From Gottschalkia purinilytica (GTDB taxonomy: Bacteria; Bacillota; Clostridia; Tissierellales; Gottschalkiaceae), in NCBI RefSeq assembly GCF_001190785.1, contig NZ_LGSS01000016.1, positions 1-62,777 of the forward strand: 62,777 bases of DNA. Direction: 5' to 3'. Below, one piece after another: positions 42,200-51,814 of this stretch. The translations under genes were made by a program, and so were the position numbers. The notes under the pieces are model-generated. The model had not been told where the DNA came from and did not search any database. It saw nothing but the letters and a program-made list of their open reading frames with translations. Each line of letters begins with the position of its first letter. Positions within the stretch are counted from its first letter, which is position 1.

Positions 42200-44596
42200 A
42201 TGTTAGTACCTGTTAAATGGCTTAAAGAATATGTAGACTTTGAAATAGATACTAAGGAATTAGCTGATAAACTTACTATATCTGGGTCTCATGTAGATTC
42301 TATAGATAATATAAATAAAGGTGTAGAAAACGTAGTAGTAGGAAAGATACTTAAAATTGAGAAACATCCTGATGCTGATAAGTTAGTTATAACTACTATA
42401 GATGTAGGTAGTGAACAATTACAGATAGTAACTGGAGCTAATAATATAAAAGAAGGTGATGTTGTACCTGTTGCTATGGTGGGAGCAAAACTACCTGGTG
42501 GAATAAAAATAAAGAAGGGTAAGCTCAGAGGAGTTGAATCTTTTGGAATGCTATGTTCTGCTGATGAACTAGGAATACCTGATAGTGTAGTTCCAAAAGA
42601 ACTCAAAGATGGAATATATATATTAGATCAAGATTATGAACTAGGAAAAGATATTAAAGAAGTATTAGGACTGTATGGGGAAATTATAGATTTTGAAATA
42701 ACACCTAACCGTCCAGATTGTTTAAGTATTATAGGTATGGCTAGAGAAACAGCTGCTACTCTTGGGGTAGATATTAAATATCCTAAAATAGAAATAAAGA
42801 ATGAAGAAGAAGATATAAATAACTTTGTAAATGGAGTAGAAGTTTTAGATAGTGACTTATGTAATAGATACTATGTTAGAGTAGCTAAAGATGTAGTTAT
42901 AAAAACTTCACCATATTGGATGCAAAGAAGACTTATGGAAGCAGGAGTAAGACCTATAAATAACATAGTTGATATAACTAACTATGTAATGCTAGAACTA
43001 GGTCAGCCATTACATGCTTTTGATTTAGAAAGTCTAAATGGAAAAAAAATAATAGTAAGAAAGGCCAATGAAGGTGAAAAATTAGTTACTCTTGATGGGG
43101 TAGAAAGAAACTTAGATGAATCTATGTTAGTTATAGCTGATGATAAAGAGCCTATAGCAATTGCAGGAGTTATGGGAGGTTTGGATAGTGAAGTTACATC
43201 TGATACTAAAACTATCTTAATAGAATCAGCTAACTTTAATGGAAGAAGTGTCAGACTTACATCTAAAAAAGTAGGATTAAGAACAGAGGCTTCATCTAAA
43301 TTTGAAAAAAATATAGATTCAAATTTAGTAGAAATAGCATGTGACAGAGTTTGTCAGCTAATAGAAGAAACGAACTCAGGTAAAATAGTAGGTGGATATG
43401 TAGATATATATAATGATAAAAAAGAAGAAAAAATTATAGAATTATCATTAGATAAAGTTACTAGATTATTAGGAATATCAATAGAAGTTAATAATGTACT
43501 AGACATACTAAACAGTTTAGAGTTAAAATCAGAATATAAAGATGGTAAAATAATAACAAGAGTACCTTCGTTTAGAAGTGACTTAGAAATAGAAGCTGAT
43601 TTAGTAGAAGAAATTGGAAGGATATATGGATTTGATAAAATAAATCCAGAGCCTTTAATAGGTACATTAACTAAAGGTTCTAAGTCATACTCAAGAAGCA
43701 CTGAGGACATTGCTAAAAGTTTCTTAACAGGATTAGGATTAAATGAAATTATGACTTATTCTTTCATAAGTCCAAAATCATATGATAAAATAAAATTAGC
43801 ACCAGATAGTTTTAAAAGAAAATGTGTTGAAATAAGAAATCCTTTAGGTGAAGATTATAGTGTTATGAGGAGCACATTAATATCAAATACAATTGATGTT
43901 TTGTCTAGAAATTATAAACATGGTGTTGAAAAAGCTTGGACATATGAAATAGGAAATATATTTGTACCTAGACAGCTTCCAATTAAAGATTTACCTTATG
44001 AAATAAGAACTCTTTGTATAGGTATGTATGGAGAAAGTGACTTCTATACTTTAAAAGGAGTTATAGAAAATCTTTTAGATAAATTAGGAATAAACGATTA
44101 TGAATATGTAAGAGAAGAAAATAATGATACATTTCATCCAGGAAGAACAGCTAATATAGTTAAAGATAATCATCTTATAGGAACATTAGGAGAAATTCAT
44201 CCAGATGTTATAGAGAACTATGGAATGAAGGAAAGATGTTATATAGCAGAAATAGACTTTGAACTTATAGTATCTTTATCTAATTTAGAGAGAAAGTATA
44301 GTCCTTTACCAAAATATCCAGCAGTTACAAGAGATATAGCATTAGTAGTAGATAAGGATATATTGGTAAGAGAAATAGAGAAAATTATAAAAGAAAATGG
44401 TAAAGGATTAGTAGAGGATGTAAAATTATTTGATGTTTATATGGGAAGTCAAATAGAAGAGGGTAAAAAGAGTATAGCTTACTCCATAGTATATAGATCT
44501 AAAGAAAAAACACTTACAGATGAAGAAGTTGTAAAAGTACATGATAATATATTAAAACAATTAGAAGAAAAACTACATGCTGCTTTAAGAAGTTAA
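42200..44596 (+). CDS. pheT: Phenylalanine--tRNA ligase beta subunit
   Basis: A 798-residue subunit paired with PheS. Order: tRNA-binding OB domain (about 40-150; GKILKIEKHPDADKL), B3/B4 editing domain, B5 domain, catalytic-like core and C-terminal FDX-ACB anticodon domain (YSPLPKYPAVTRDIALVVD onward). The editing domain removes Tyr mischarged on tRNA-Phe. ATG start with AAGGAGG upstream, 33 bp after pheS. The terminator hairpin overlaps the stop codon. Confidence 0.98.
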   Translation: MLVPVKWLKEYVDFEIDTKELADKLTISGSHVDSIDNINKGVENVVVGKILKIEKHPDADKLVITTIDVGSEQLQIVTGANNIKEGDVVPVAMVGAKLPGGIKIKKGKLRGVESFGMLCSADELGIPDSVVPKELKDGIYILDQDYELGKDIKEVLGLYGEIIDFEITPNRPDCLSIIGMARETAATLGVDIKYPKIEIKNEEEDINNFVNGVEVLDSDLCNRYYVRVAKDVVIKTSPYWMQRRLMEAGVRPINNIVDITNYVMLELGQPLHAFDLESLNGKKIIVRKANEGEKLVTLDGVERNLDESMLVIADDKEPIAIAGVMGGLDSEVTSDTKTILIESANFNGRSVRLTSKKVGLRTEASSKFEKNIDSNLVEIACDRVCQLIEETNSGKIVGGYVDIYNDKKEEKIIELSLDKVTRLLGISIEVNNVLDILNSLELKSEYKDGKIITRVPSFRSDLEIEADLVEEIGRIYGFDKINPEPLIGTLTKGSKSYSRSTEDIAKSFLTGLGLNEIMTYSFISPKSYDKIKLAPDSFKRKCVEIRNPLGEDYSVMRSTLISNTIDVLSRNYKHGVEKAWTYEIGNIFVPRQLPIKDLPYEIRTLCIGMYGESDFYTLKGVIENLLDKLGINDYEYVREENNDTFHPGRTANIVKDNHLIGTLGEIHPDVIENYGMKERCYIAEIDFELIVSLSNLERKYSPLPKYPAVTRDIALVVDKDILVREIEKIIKENGKGLVEDVKLFDVYMGSQIEEGKKSIAYSIVYRSKEKTLTDEEVVKVHDNILKQLEEKLHAALRS

Positions 44597-44623
44597 GAGT
44601 AGGAATCTACTCTTAACTTTTTA
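44590..44623 (+). terminator. Terminator of the pheST operon
   Basis: 12-13 bp perfect stem AAGTTAAGAGTAG with its complement, 4-nt loop, TTTTT tail. Confidence 0.92.
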
Positions 44624-44768
44624 TTTAAAAATATATAATAAATATATAAGTGAAAATTGACCTAATATGTTGATACAATGTAGATAATTACCAATACATT
44701 TAAGCAGGAAAAAGATAACTAAAGAAGAATATAAATATTTAGCTATATCTTAAAGGAGAGGATATACT

Positions 44769-45308
44769 ATGACAGATAAGAAAAAAGTTGTAGTAAAAAT
44801 TAATGGACAAGATTTTATTGTAGTTAGTACTGAAAGTGAAGAATATGTATTAGAAATTGCTACTTATGTAGATGAAAATATAAAAGATATATTAGAAAAA
44901 AATAGCAAATTGAGTAATACTATGGCTTCTGTGTTAGCAGCTTTTAATATAGCAGATAGATATTACAAAAAATATAGTGAATTAGAAGCATTAAGAGAAA
45001 ACGTAACGGAACCACTTAATGAACTGGAAGGATTAAAAGAAGAATTAGAAGAAAATAAAAACAAAATGGAATTATTAAAATCTGAGTGTAATTCATACAA
45101 AGATGAATTATTACAATCAAAACGAGAATTAGAACAACTTAATAAGAAAATAAAAAAATATGAACAATCTTTATCTATAAATGAAGAAGAACTTGGTAAC
45201 AATCAAAAAATTATAAGTGACTTACAAAACAAATTATTTGAAAATCAAGTAGAGCTTGTTCAAGTAAAAAAAGAATTAGAAGAAGCATTAAAAATGATAG
45301 ATAAATAA
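44769..45308 (+). CDS. zapA: Cell division protein ZapA with coiled-coil extension
   Basis: A 179-residue protein. The first 85 residues are a typical ZapA domain (KVVVKINGQDFIVVSTESEEYV...MASVLAAFNIADRYYK), which bundles FtsZ filaments at the division ring. The remaining 95 residues are one long heptad-rich coiled coil (LKEELEENKNKMELL, KKELEEALKMIDK), about twice the length of plain ZapA. Gene order pheT-zapA is conserved in Firmicutes. ATG start with AAAGGAGAGG upstream. Confidence 0.92.
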   Translation: MTDKKKVVVKINGQDFIVVSTESEEYVLEIATYVDENIKDILEKNSKLSNTMASVLAAFNIADRYYKKYSELEALRENVTEPLNELEGLKEELEENKNKMELLKSECNSYKDELLQSKRELEQLNKKIKKYEQSLSINEEELGNNQKIISDLQNKLFENQVELVQVKKELEEALKMIDK

Positions 45309-45322
45309 TTTAAGAATAAAAA

Positions 45323-45373
45323 TAGCCTACCTTAGAAAAAATATATTTGAGAATGTTTTTCGGAGGTAGGTTA
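45323..45373 (+). promoter_or_regulatory. Hairpin masking the ribosome binding site of the DUF421 gene
   Basis: Segment 45323-45340 pairs with 45356-45373 over 18 positions with one A-G mismatch and two G-U pairs. The right arm contains the ribosome binding site CGGAGGTAGG and reaches the A of the ATG; the left arm holds the complementary CCTACCTT. The G-U pairs only work on the plus-strand RNA. Translation of the DUF421 gene should need opening of this hairpin. Confidence 0.7.
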
Positions 45374-45999
45374 TGCATAATCATTTAGTTCAGGACCCGA
45401 TATATATAATAAGAGCATTTGGAGCATATTTCATAGCAATGATTATAGTTAGAATTATGGGAAAAAGATCTATAGGAGAATTGGGACCTTTTGACTTTGT
45501 TCTTATGGCCAGTATAGGAGATATACTTGCATTTATAGTTTTAGAGAAAAAAGTTCCTTTTCATGATGGTGTCTTAGTCCTAATTACACTTGGAATTTTA
45601 GAAGTAGGACTTTCTAAGCTAACCTTAAAAAGTAGGAAAATGGCTAAAATTATAGAAGGAGGACCTACATATCTAATCAGAGATGGTAAAGTAATAGAAG
45701 AAAATCTAAATAAAGAAAATATAAGTAAGGATGATATTACAAAAGAATTAAGAAAGCATGGAATATCAAATATTTGTGAAGTAAAGGAAGGTATTATCGA
45801 GTCTTGTGGAAAATTTACTGTTATACTAAAGGAAGAGGAAGAACCTATTAAAAGAAAAGATATAGAAATATTTGGCGAAGGTGAAAGTTCAAAATATTTA
45901 GATCGAAGATTTTCACAAATGGGAAAAGAAATAGATAGATTGAATGAATCGATTAATAATCTTATAATAGAAATTAGAAATATAAAAAATAAAGAGTAG
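45373..45999 (+). CDS. DUF421 domain membrane protein
   Basis: A 208-residue protein with three N-terminal helices (PIYIIRAFGAYFIAMIIV onward; GPFDFVLMASIGDILAFIVL; VLVLITLGILEVGL) and a soluble C-terminal DUF421/YetF-like domain (EGGPTYLIRDGKVIEENLNKENIS, then VKEGIIESCGKFTVIL). YetF relatives are in the spore or cell membrane of Firmicutes with unclear roles. A helical tail follows. The ATG and its SD site are inside a long hairpin (45323-45373), suggesting translational control. The terminator overlaps its stop. Confidence 0.9.
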   Translation: MHNHLVQDPIYIIRAFGAYFIAMIIVRIMGKRSIGELGPFDFVLMASIGDILAFIVLEKKVPFHDGVLVLITLGILEVGLSKLTLKSRKMAKIIEGGPTYLIRDGKVIEENLNKENISKDDITKELRKHGISNICEVKEGIIESCGKFTVILKEEEEPIKRKDIEIFGEGESSKYLDRRFSQMGKEIDRLNESINNLIIEIRNIKNKE

Positions 46000-46018
46000 A
46001 ATTCTACTCTTTATTTTT
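45989..46018 (+). terminator. Terminator after the DUF421 gene
   Basis: 22-nt perfect palindrome AAAGAGTAGAATTCTACTCT(TT) at 45991-46012 followed by a T-rich tail; stop codon within the left arm. Confidence 0.85.
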
Positions 46019-46059
46019 TACTAAAGAAAATATTTTTATAAATATAAGGAGAAATTTTT

Positions 46060-48525
46060 ATGTTAAATAAAGTGGAATTACTTTCACCAGTAGGAAGTAT
46101 TGAAGCACTGTATGCTGCAGTTGAAAATGGAGCTGATGCTGTTTATTTAGGCGGAAAGTTGTTTAATGCGAGACAATATGCTTCTAATTTTGACTATGAA
46201 GAACTAGAAGAGGCTATAAAATATGCTCATATAAGAAATGTAAAGATTTACGTGACTTTAAACATAATGCTTAGTGATGAAGAAATTAAAGAAGCTATAG
46301 ATTATCTTATATTTTTATATAATATAGATGTTGACGCTATAATCATTCAAGATCTAGGATTAGCAATGCTTGTAAGAAACATACTGCCTGACTTAGAAAT
46401 ACACGGAAGTACGCAAATGAGTATAAATAACCACATGGGAGTTAAATTTCTTGAAGAATTGGGATTTGAAAGGGTAGTCTTAGCTAGAGAATTAAATCTA
46501 AAAGAAACTAGATATATAAAAGAAAATACAAATGTAGAATTGGAGACCTTTATACATGGAGCTTTATGTGTTTGTTATTCAGGTCAATGCCTAATGAGTA
46601 GTATGATAGGCGGTAGAAGTGGAAATAGAGGAACCTGTGCTCAAACTTGTAGAATGAAATACTCCATAGTGGATTCAAATACAAACAAAGTATTCGCTAA
46701 AGACTTTGAAGAAAAACACATCTTAAGTCCAAAGGATTTAAATACTGTTGAATACTTAAATGATATAGTAGATTCTGGTGTTGATTCGTTAAAGATAGAA
46801 GGAAGAATGAAAAAACCAGAATATGTTGCTATTGTTATAGATAAATATAGAAAAGCTTTAGATGATGTATTAAATAAAAGAACTAAATCTATAAAAGATA
46901 AAGATCAAAAAGATATGGCACAAATGTTTAATCGTGGATTTACAAAAGGATATATTAAAGACGATTTTGGAGAAGACTATGTTTCAATTGACAAACCTAA
47001 TAATAGAGGAATATATATAGGAGACGTTATTAAGATAGATAAGAAATATATACATGTAAAGTTAAAAGAAAATTTAAACAAAGGTGATGGAATAGAATTT
47101 ATAAATAGAAATAGTACAAGTGAAGGAATTATAGTTGATAAACTTATATTGGCAGATAATATAGTAGATCATTGTGAAAAAGGAAATGTAGTTAAAGTAA
47201 AGTTTGTTAAAGGTGTTTTAAACAATGCTAAAGTACACAAGACATATGATATAAAACTAAATCAATTGGCTAGAGAAAGTTTTGAAAATAAAAAAAATAA
47301 GAAGATGTTTCCTATAGATATGGATATAAAAATAAATATAGGGAAACCAATTGAGTTAAAAGTTAGCGATGGGAATAGACTAATAACTGTTATTAGCGAT
47401 GAATTAGTAGAACGAGCTATGAAAGTTAGTCTAAAAAAAGAAAAAGTGGAAAATCAGATGTCAAAGTTAGGAGATACTCCATATATACTAAAAAATATAA
47501 AAATAGATTTAGAAGATGGAGCAATGGTACCTATAAGTGTCTTAAATAAAGTAAGAAGAATAGCAATAGAGAAACTAGATGAAAAAAGAAGTAATTTTAA
47601 TAATAGAATGGAGATAAGAAAAGAGGACTTAAATGACAGAATAAATCAAGTTTACGACTTTCCTTTAAATAATATAAGAAAAACTAGACAAATTAGTGTG
47701 AAAATAGATACCTTAAATCAATTTAAACAATTAAATTTAAATAAATTAGACAGAATATATTTAAATTTTAGAGAAAATCTGTTAGATTGTATAAAAGAGG
47801 TTAAAAAGTATAATAAGCAGGTATATATATCTACTGAAAAAATAATATCTAATATGGAATTTGCAAATTTAAAAAATGATTTTGATAAAATAATAACTGA
47901 GATAGATGGTATAAGTGTATCAAATATAGGAACACTTAAGTTCATAAAAGATAATTATAAAACTAATATACACTGTGATATTGGATTAAATATATTTAAC
48001 TCTCTTAATGCAAAATTACTATATCAAAATAAAGTTAGTAGTTTAACTTTATCTCCAGAGTTAAAGCTTAATCAAATATCAAAAATATGCAAAAACAACT
48101 TTATGGAATACGAAAGCATAGTTTATGGGTATTTACCACTTATGACTATGAAATATTGTCCAATGTCTCTAATTAAAAAATGTAAATCAAGTAAAGACTG
48201 TTCTTCATGTAATTTTAAAGAAAATTATGGTTTGTATGATAGAAAAGGGATGACATTTGAATTTAAAAGAAAAGAAGAAACAACTACTATATATAATAGT
48301 CAGTCTCTCATGGTTATAGATTATTTAGATAAAATATATTCTAGTAACGTAAATCTAGGAAGACTTGACTTTACTTTAGAAAAAGATAATATAAACGAAA
48401 TTCAAAGTATGTATTATGATTTTGCAAACAATAAAGTAGATATAAAAGAAGTAGAAAAATTTGTTGATTACTTTAAATTAAATAAAGGAATTACAAAAGG
48501 TCATTATTTTAGAGGGATATTATAG
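46060..48525 (+). CDS. U32 family peptidase/hydroxylase with DUF3656
   Basis: An 821-residue protein with an N-terminal U32 domain (LLSPVGSIEALYAAVENGADAVYLGG, HGSTQMSINN, FIHGALCVCYSGQCLMS, GNRGTCAQTCR) and a long C-terminal region including DUF3656. The U32/DUF3656 pair matches RlhA-type enzymes, which hydroxylate a 23S rRNA cytidine with prephenate as helper, better than a protease. Four conserved cysteines around 170-200 fit an iron-sulfur cluster. A further cluster-like CPMSLIKKCKSSKDCSSC is near the C-terminus. ATG start with AAGGAGAA upstream. Followed by mutS2 after 47 bp. Confidence 0.9.
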   Translation: MLNKVELLSPVGSIEALYAAVENGADAVYLGGKLFNARQYASNFDYEELEEAIKYAHIRNVKIYVTLNIMLSDEEIKEAIDYLIFLYNIDVDAIIIQDLGLAMLVRNILPDLEIHGSTQMSINNHMGVKFLEELGFERVVLARELNLKETRYIKENTNVELETFIHGALCVCYSGQCLMSSMIGGRSGNRGTCAQTCRMKYSIVDSNTNKVFAKDFEEKHILSPKDLNTVEYLNDIVDSGVDSLKIEGRMKKPEYVAIVIDKYRKALDDVLNKRTKSIKDKDQKDMAQMFNRGFTKGYIKDDFGEDYVSIDKPNNRGIYIGDVIKIDKKYIHVKLKENLNKGDGIEFINRNSTSEGIIVDKLILADNIVDHCEKGNVVKVKFVKGVLNNAKVHKTYDIKLNQLARESFENKKNKKMFPIDMDIKINIGKPIELKVSDGNRLITVISDELVERAMKVSLKKEKVENQMSKLGDTPYILKNIKIDLEDGAMVPISVLNKVRRIAIEKLDEKRSNFNNRMEIRKEDLNDRINQVYDFPLNNIRKTRQISVKIDTLNQFKQLNLNKLDRIYLNFRENLLDCIKEVKKYNKQVYISTEKIISNMEFANLKNDFDKIITEIDGISVSNIGTLKFIKDNYKTNIHCDIGLNIFNSLNAKLLYQNKVSSLTLSPELKLNQISKICKNNFMEYESIVYGYLPLMTMKYCPMSLIKKCKSSKDCSSCNFKENYGLYDRKGMTFEFKRKEETTTIYNSQSLMVIDYLDKIYSSNVNLGRLDFTLEKDNINEIQSMYYDFANNKVDIKEVEKFVDYFKLNKGITKGHYFRGIL

Positions 48526-48572
48526 AAGATATTATATATTTTTAAAAAGACGTAAAACAAGGAGGGTTTAGT

Positions 48573-50951
48573 ATGAAGGAAAAGACCCTAAGGGTATTAG
48601 AATATAACAAAATAATAGATATATTATCTCAAAAAGCAGAATCATCTTTGGGAAAAGACATAGCATTAAGATTAACTCCAAGTTCTGACTTTAATGAAGT
48701 TAAGACTTTACAAGAAGAAACTGATGAGGCTTTAAGAATATTATTAAAAAGAGGAGCACCACCTTTAGGTGGAATTCATGATATACTTCAAGAAATAAAA
48801 CGAGTGGAAATTGGAGCTATATTATCACCTGGTGGACTACTTAAAGTAGCAGATACTTTAAGAGCAGCTAGAAATTTAAAAAACTTTATGAAATCGGATA
48901 AAGAAAATGAGATATCAGAGTTTGTAATATTATTAGGACTAATAGAAGAGCTAAATAGTTATAGACAATTAGAGGATGATATATTTAATGCTATTATAAG
49001 TGAAGAAGAAATTTCTGATAATGCAAGTCCCACACTAAGAAATATCAGAAAACAGATCCAAATGAAAAATGACTCTATAAGAGGTAGATTAAATTCAATA
49101 ATAAATTCTTCTACACATAGAAAGTATTTACAAGATGCCCTTATAACTATAAGAGAAGGAAGATTTGTTGTACCAGTAAAACAAGAATATAGAGCTGAAT
49201 TTAAAGGACTAGTACATGATCAATCTTCAAGCGGGGCGACTCTTTTTATAGAGCCTATGGAAATAGTAAATTTAAATAATGAATTAAAAGAATTAAAGTT
49301 AAAAGAAAAAGCAGAAATTGAGAGAATATTAACAGAGCTTACACAACAAGTATCATGTGAGTCAGAAGGTATAAAATCAAATCAAGATATTCTTGCTCAT
49401 ATAGACTTTATATTTGCAAAAGGAAAGTTTTCATTAGATATAAAGGGAATAAAGCCAGAGTTAAATAGCAATGGATATATAAACATAAAAAAAGGTAGGC
49501 ATCCGTTGCTAGATATAAATGATGTGGTACCTACGGATTTTTACTTAGGTGATGAGTTCAATACATTGGTTATTACAGGACCGAATACAGGTGGAAAAAC
49601 TGTTACATTAAAAACTATAGGATTACTTACATTAATGACACAATCAGGACTTCAAATACCTGCAGACTATGGTAGTGAAATGGCGGTATTTAAAAATGTA
49701 TTTGCTGATATTGGAGATGAACAAAGTATAGAACAAAGTTTAAGTACATTTTCATCTCATATGACTAATATAGTAGATATGCTTAATAGTGTAGAAGATA
49801 ACTCACTAATACTATTTGATGAATTAGGAGCAGGAACTGATCCTACAGAAGGTGCAGCTCTTGCTATGTCTATATTAGATTATCTTCATGAAAGAAATAT
49901 AAGAACTGTAGCTACAACTCATTATAGTGAACTGAAAGTATATGCTCTTACTAAAGATGGTATAGAAAACGCTTCAGTAGAATTTAATGTAGAAACTTTG
50001 AGTCCAACGTATAGACTTTTAATAGGAGTACCAGGAAAATCAAACGCTTTTGAAATATCAAAGAGACTAGGTCTTCAAGACTTCATAATAAATAGTGCCA
50101 AAGAACTTATATCTAAGGAAAATATAGATTTTGAAGATGTACTTGCTAGTTTAGAAAAAGATAGAAGAGAAACTGAAATTAATAGAGAAGAGACAGAAAG
50201 ACTTAAAAAAGAAATACAAGAATTAAAAGAAGAACTTGATAGAAAGAAAGAAAAAATAGATATTAGTAAAGACCGAATTATAAAAGAAGCTAAAAAAGAA
50301 GCAAAAGATATACTATTAGAGGCTAAAGAAGAATCTGAAAGAATCATAAATGATTTAAGAGATTTATCTATTGAAATTGAAAAAGAAAAGAATAAAAAGC
50401 TACAAGAAGCAAAAGATAAGCTAAAAAGTAAGCTAGATAATATAGAAGGAGATTTAGCTGAAAAAATATTGTCTCAAAAAAGTTCAAAGCCTTTATCAAA
50501 TGTAAAAATTGGTGAAGATGTTAAGATACTTTCATTAAATCAAACAGGTACTGTTTTAGCTCCACCAGATGAGTCAGGAAATGTATTGGTTCAGGTAGGT
50601 GTTATGAAAATAACGGTTCCATTAAATACTATAGAAATAAGTAAGAAAGAAAGTAAAAAAGAAACTAAGGTTTCTGCTAAAGCTGTAATTAAAGATAAAT
50701 CTAAAAACATTAAAAATGAGCTAGATTTTAGAGGAAAAAATCTAGAAGAGGCTATGTTAGATGTTGATAAATATTTAGATGATGCATATATTGCAGGACT
50801 TAAAACTGTACAATTGATACATGGAAAAGGTACTGGGATACTAAGAGAAGGAATAGGACAACTTCTAAAAAAACATAAACATGTTAAATCATATAGACTA
50901 GGTAACTATAGAGAAGGAGGAACAGGAGTTACCATAGTAGAAATGAAATAA
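48573..50951 (+). CDS. mutS2: Endonuclease MutS2 / ribosome rescue factor RqcU
   Basis: A 792-residue ATPase. MutS core with Walker A GPNTGGKT (about residue 335) and Walker B LILFDELGAGTDPTEGAA, a long central coiled coil (residues about 515-635), a KOW-like patch and a C-terminal Smr endonuclease domain (DFRGKNLEEAMLDVDKYL, LIHGKGTGILREG). It lacks the mismatch-binding domain of MutS. In Bacillus it splits collided ribosomes; earlier work tied it to recombination control. ATG start with AAGGAGGG upstream. Confidence 0.97.
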   Translation: MKEKTLRVLEYNKIIDILSQKAESSLGKDIALRLTPSSDFNEVKTLQEETDEALRILLKRGAPPLGGIHDILQEIKRVEIGAILSPGGLLKVADTLRAARNLKNFMKSDKENEISEFVILLGLIEELNSYRQLEDDIFNAIISEEEISDNASPTLRNIRKQIQMKNDSIRGRLNSIINSSTHRKYLQDALITIREGRFVVPVKQEYRAEFKGLVHDQSSSGATLFIEPMEIVNLNNELKELKLKEKAEIERILTELTQQVSCESEGIKSNQDILAHIDFIFAKGKFSLDIKGIKPELNSNGYINIKKGRHPLLDINDVVPTDFYLGDEFNTLVITGPNTGGKTVTLKTIGLLTLMTQSGLQIPADYGSEMAVFKNVFADIGDEQSIEQSLSTFSSHMTNIVDMLNSVEDNSLILFDELGAGTDPTEGAALAMSILDYLHERNIRTVATTHYSELKVYALTKDGIENASVEFNVETLSPTYRLLIGVPGKSNAFEISKRLGLQDFIINSAKELISKENIDFEDVLASLEKDRRETEINREETERLKKEIQELKEELDRKKEKIDISKDRIIKEAKKEAKDILLEAKEESERIINDLRDLSIEIEKEKNKKLQEAKDKLKSKLDNIEGDLAEKILSQKSSKPLSNVKIGEDVKILSLNQTGTVLAPPDESGNVLVQVGVMKITVPLNTIEISKKESKKETKVSAKAVIKDKSKNIKNELDFRGKNLEEAMLDVDKYLDDAYIAGLKTVQLIHGKGTGILREGIGQLLKKHKHVKSYRLGNYREGGTGVTIVEMK

Positions 50952-50973
50952 CTAATGCAAGGAGAAAAATAAA

Positions 50974-51429
50974 ATGTATTTAATAAGTGCATGCTTAGCA
51001 GGGGTTAATTGTAGATATAATGGAGATAATAATTTAAATGAAAAAATATTGAAGTTGGTTAAAGACAAAAAAGCTATTCTAGTTTGCCCTGAACAGTTAG
51101 GAGGACTTTCTACTCCTAGACCTCCTAGTGAGATGGTGAAAGATTCTGAAGGTCAAATAAAAATCTTAACCAACGAAGGAGAAGACGTAACTAAGTATTT
51201 TGTAAAAGGTGCAGAGGAAACCTTAAATATAGCTAAAATGATGGATATAAAAGTAGCTATATTAAAAGCAAGAAGTCCATCTTGTGGTTATGGCAAAATA
51301 TATGATGGAACATTTAGTGGAAAGCTAAAAAATGGAGTTGGAGTTACATCTAGTCTTCTTTTAAAAAATGGAATAAAAATATATACAGAAGAGGATATAG
51401 AAAAAGAAAGCTCTATACTAGATTGTTGA
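50974..51429 (+). CDS. DUF523 family protein
   Basis: A 151-residue protein of the DUF523 (YbbK-like) family. It starts with MYLISACLAGVNCRYNG and has VCPEQLGGLSTPRPP and LKARSPSCGYGKIYDGTF, with paired conserved cysteines (CLAGVNC, SPSCG) suggesting a metal or cluster site. Function unknown. It lies 22 bp after mutS2 and probably shares its transcript. The stop codon overlaps the -35 box of the argS promoter. Confidence 0.92.
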   Translation: MYLISACLAGVNCRYNGDNNLNEKILKLVKDKKAILVCPEQLGGLSTPRPPSEMVKDSEGQIKILTNEGEDVTKYFVKGAEETLNIAKMMDIKVAILKARSPSCGYGKIYDGTFSGKLKNGVGVTSSLLLKNGIKIYTEEDIEKESSILDC

Positions 51430-51454
51430 TAAAAAAATTTCAATATGATATAAT
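51426..51454 (+). promoter_or_regulatory. Promoter of the argS transcript
   Basis: TTGATA (51426-51431), a 17-bp spacer and a perfect TATAAT (51449-51454). The -35 box overlaps the stop codon of the DUF523 gene. Confidence 0.8.
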
Positions 51455-51485
51455 AACGAATCGTTAAATATAAGTTAAATTCAAT

Positions 51486-51716
51486 GAAGGGAAGAGTAAG
51501 ATATACAATTGTTAAAGCGAGTCGGGAATGGTGTAAGCCTGATACACGTGTGTATCTGAAAAGAGACCTAGAGAAGCTATCTGAAAGTAAAAAGTAAGAC
51601 TTGACGTATTCCTACGTTACAGGATAGAGTGGATATACATATATGCTATGTATATCAATTAGAGTGGCAACACGGGAAATTTATCTCGTCTCTTTCATAG
51701 AGACGAGATTTTTTAT
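51486..51716 (+). ncRNA. T-box leader controlling argS
   Basis: Stem I features AAGAGTAAG and AGCGAGTCGGGAATGGTGTAAG are at about 51492-51537, and the T-box variant AGAGTGGCAACACGGG at 51661-51676. The terminator is ATCTCGTCTCT (51683-51693) with AGAGACGAGAT (51699-51709) and TTTTTT. The T-box bulge reads GGCAACA in place of GGNACC. An AGA within GAAAAGAGACC is a candidate Arg specifier codon. tRNA-Arg control is inferred from the gene that follows. Confidence 0.87.
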
Positions 51717-51814
51717 TGTACTTATTTTAGTTTTTTAGATAACTATATTAAAAGAAAAAATTATAAAAAAACAAAAAAAGATAATAGATAGTATAAAAGT
51801 AGGAGGTATATAAA

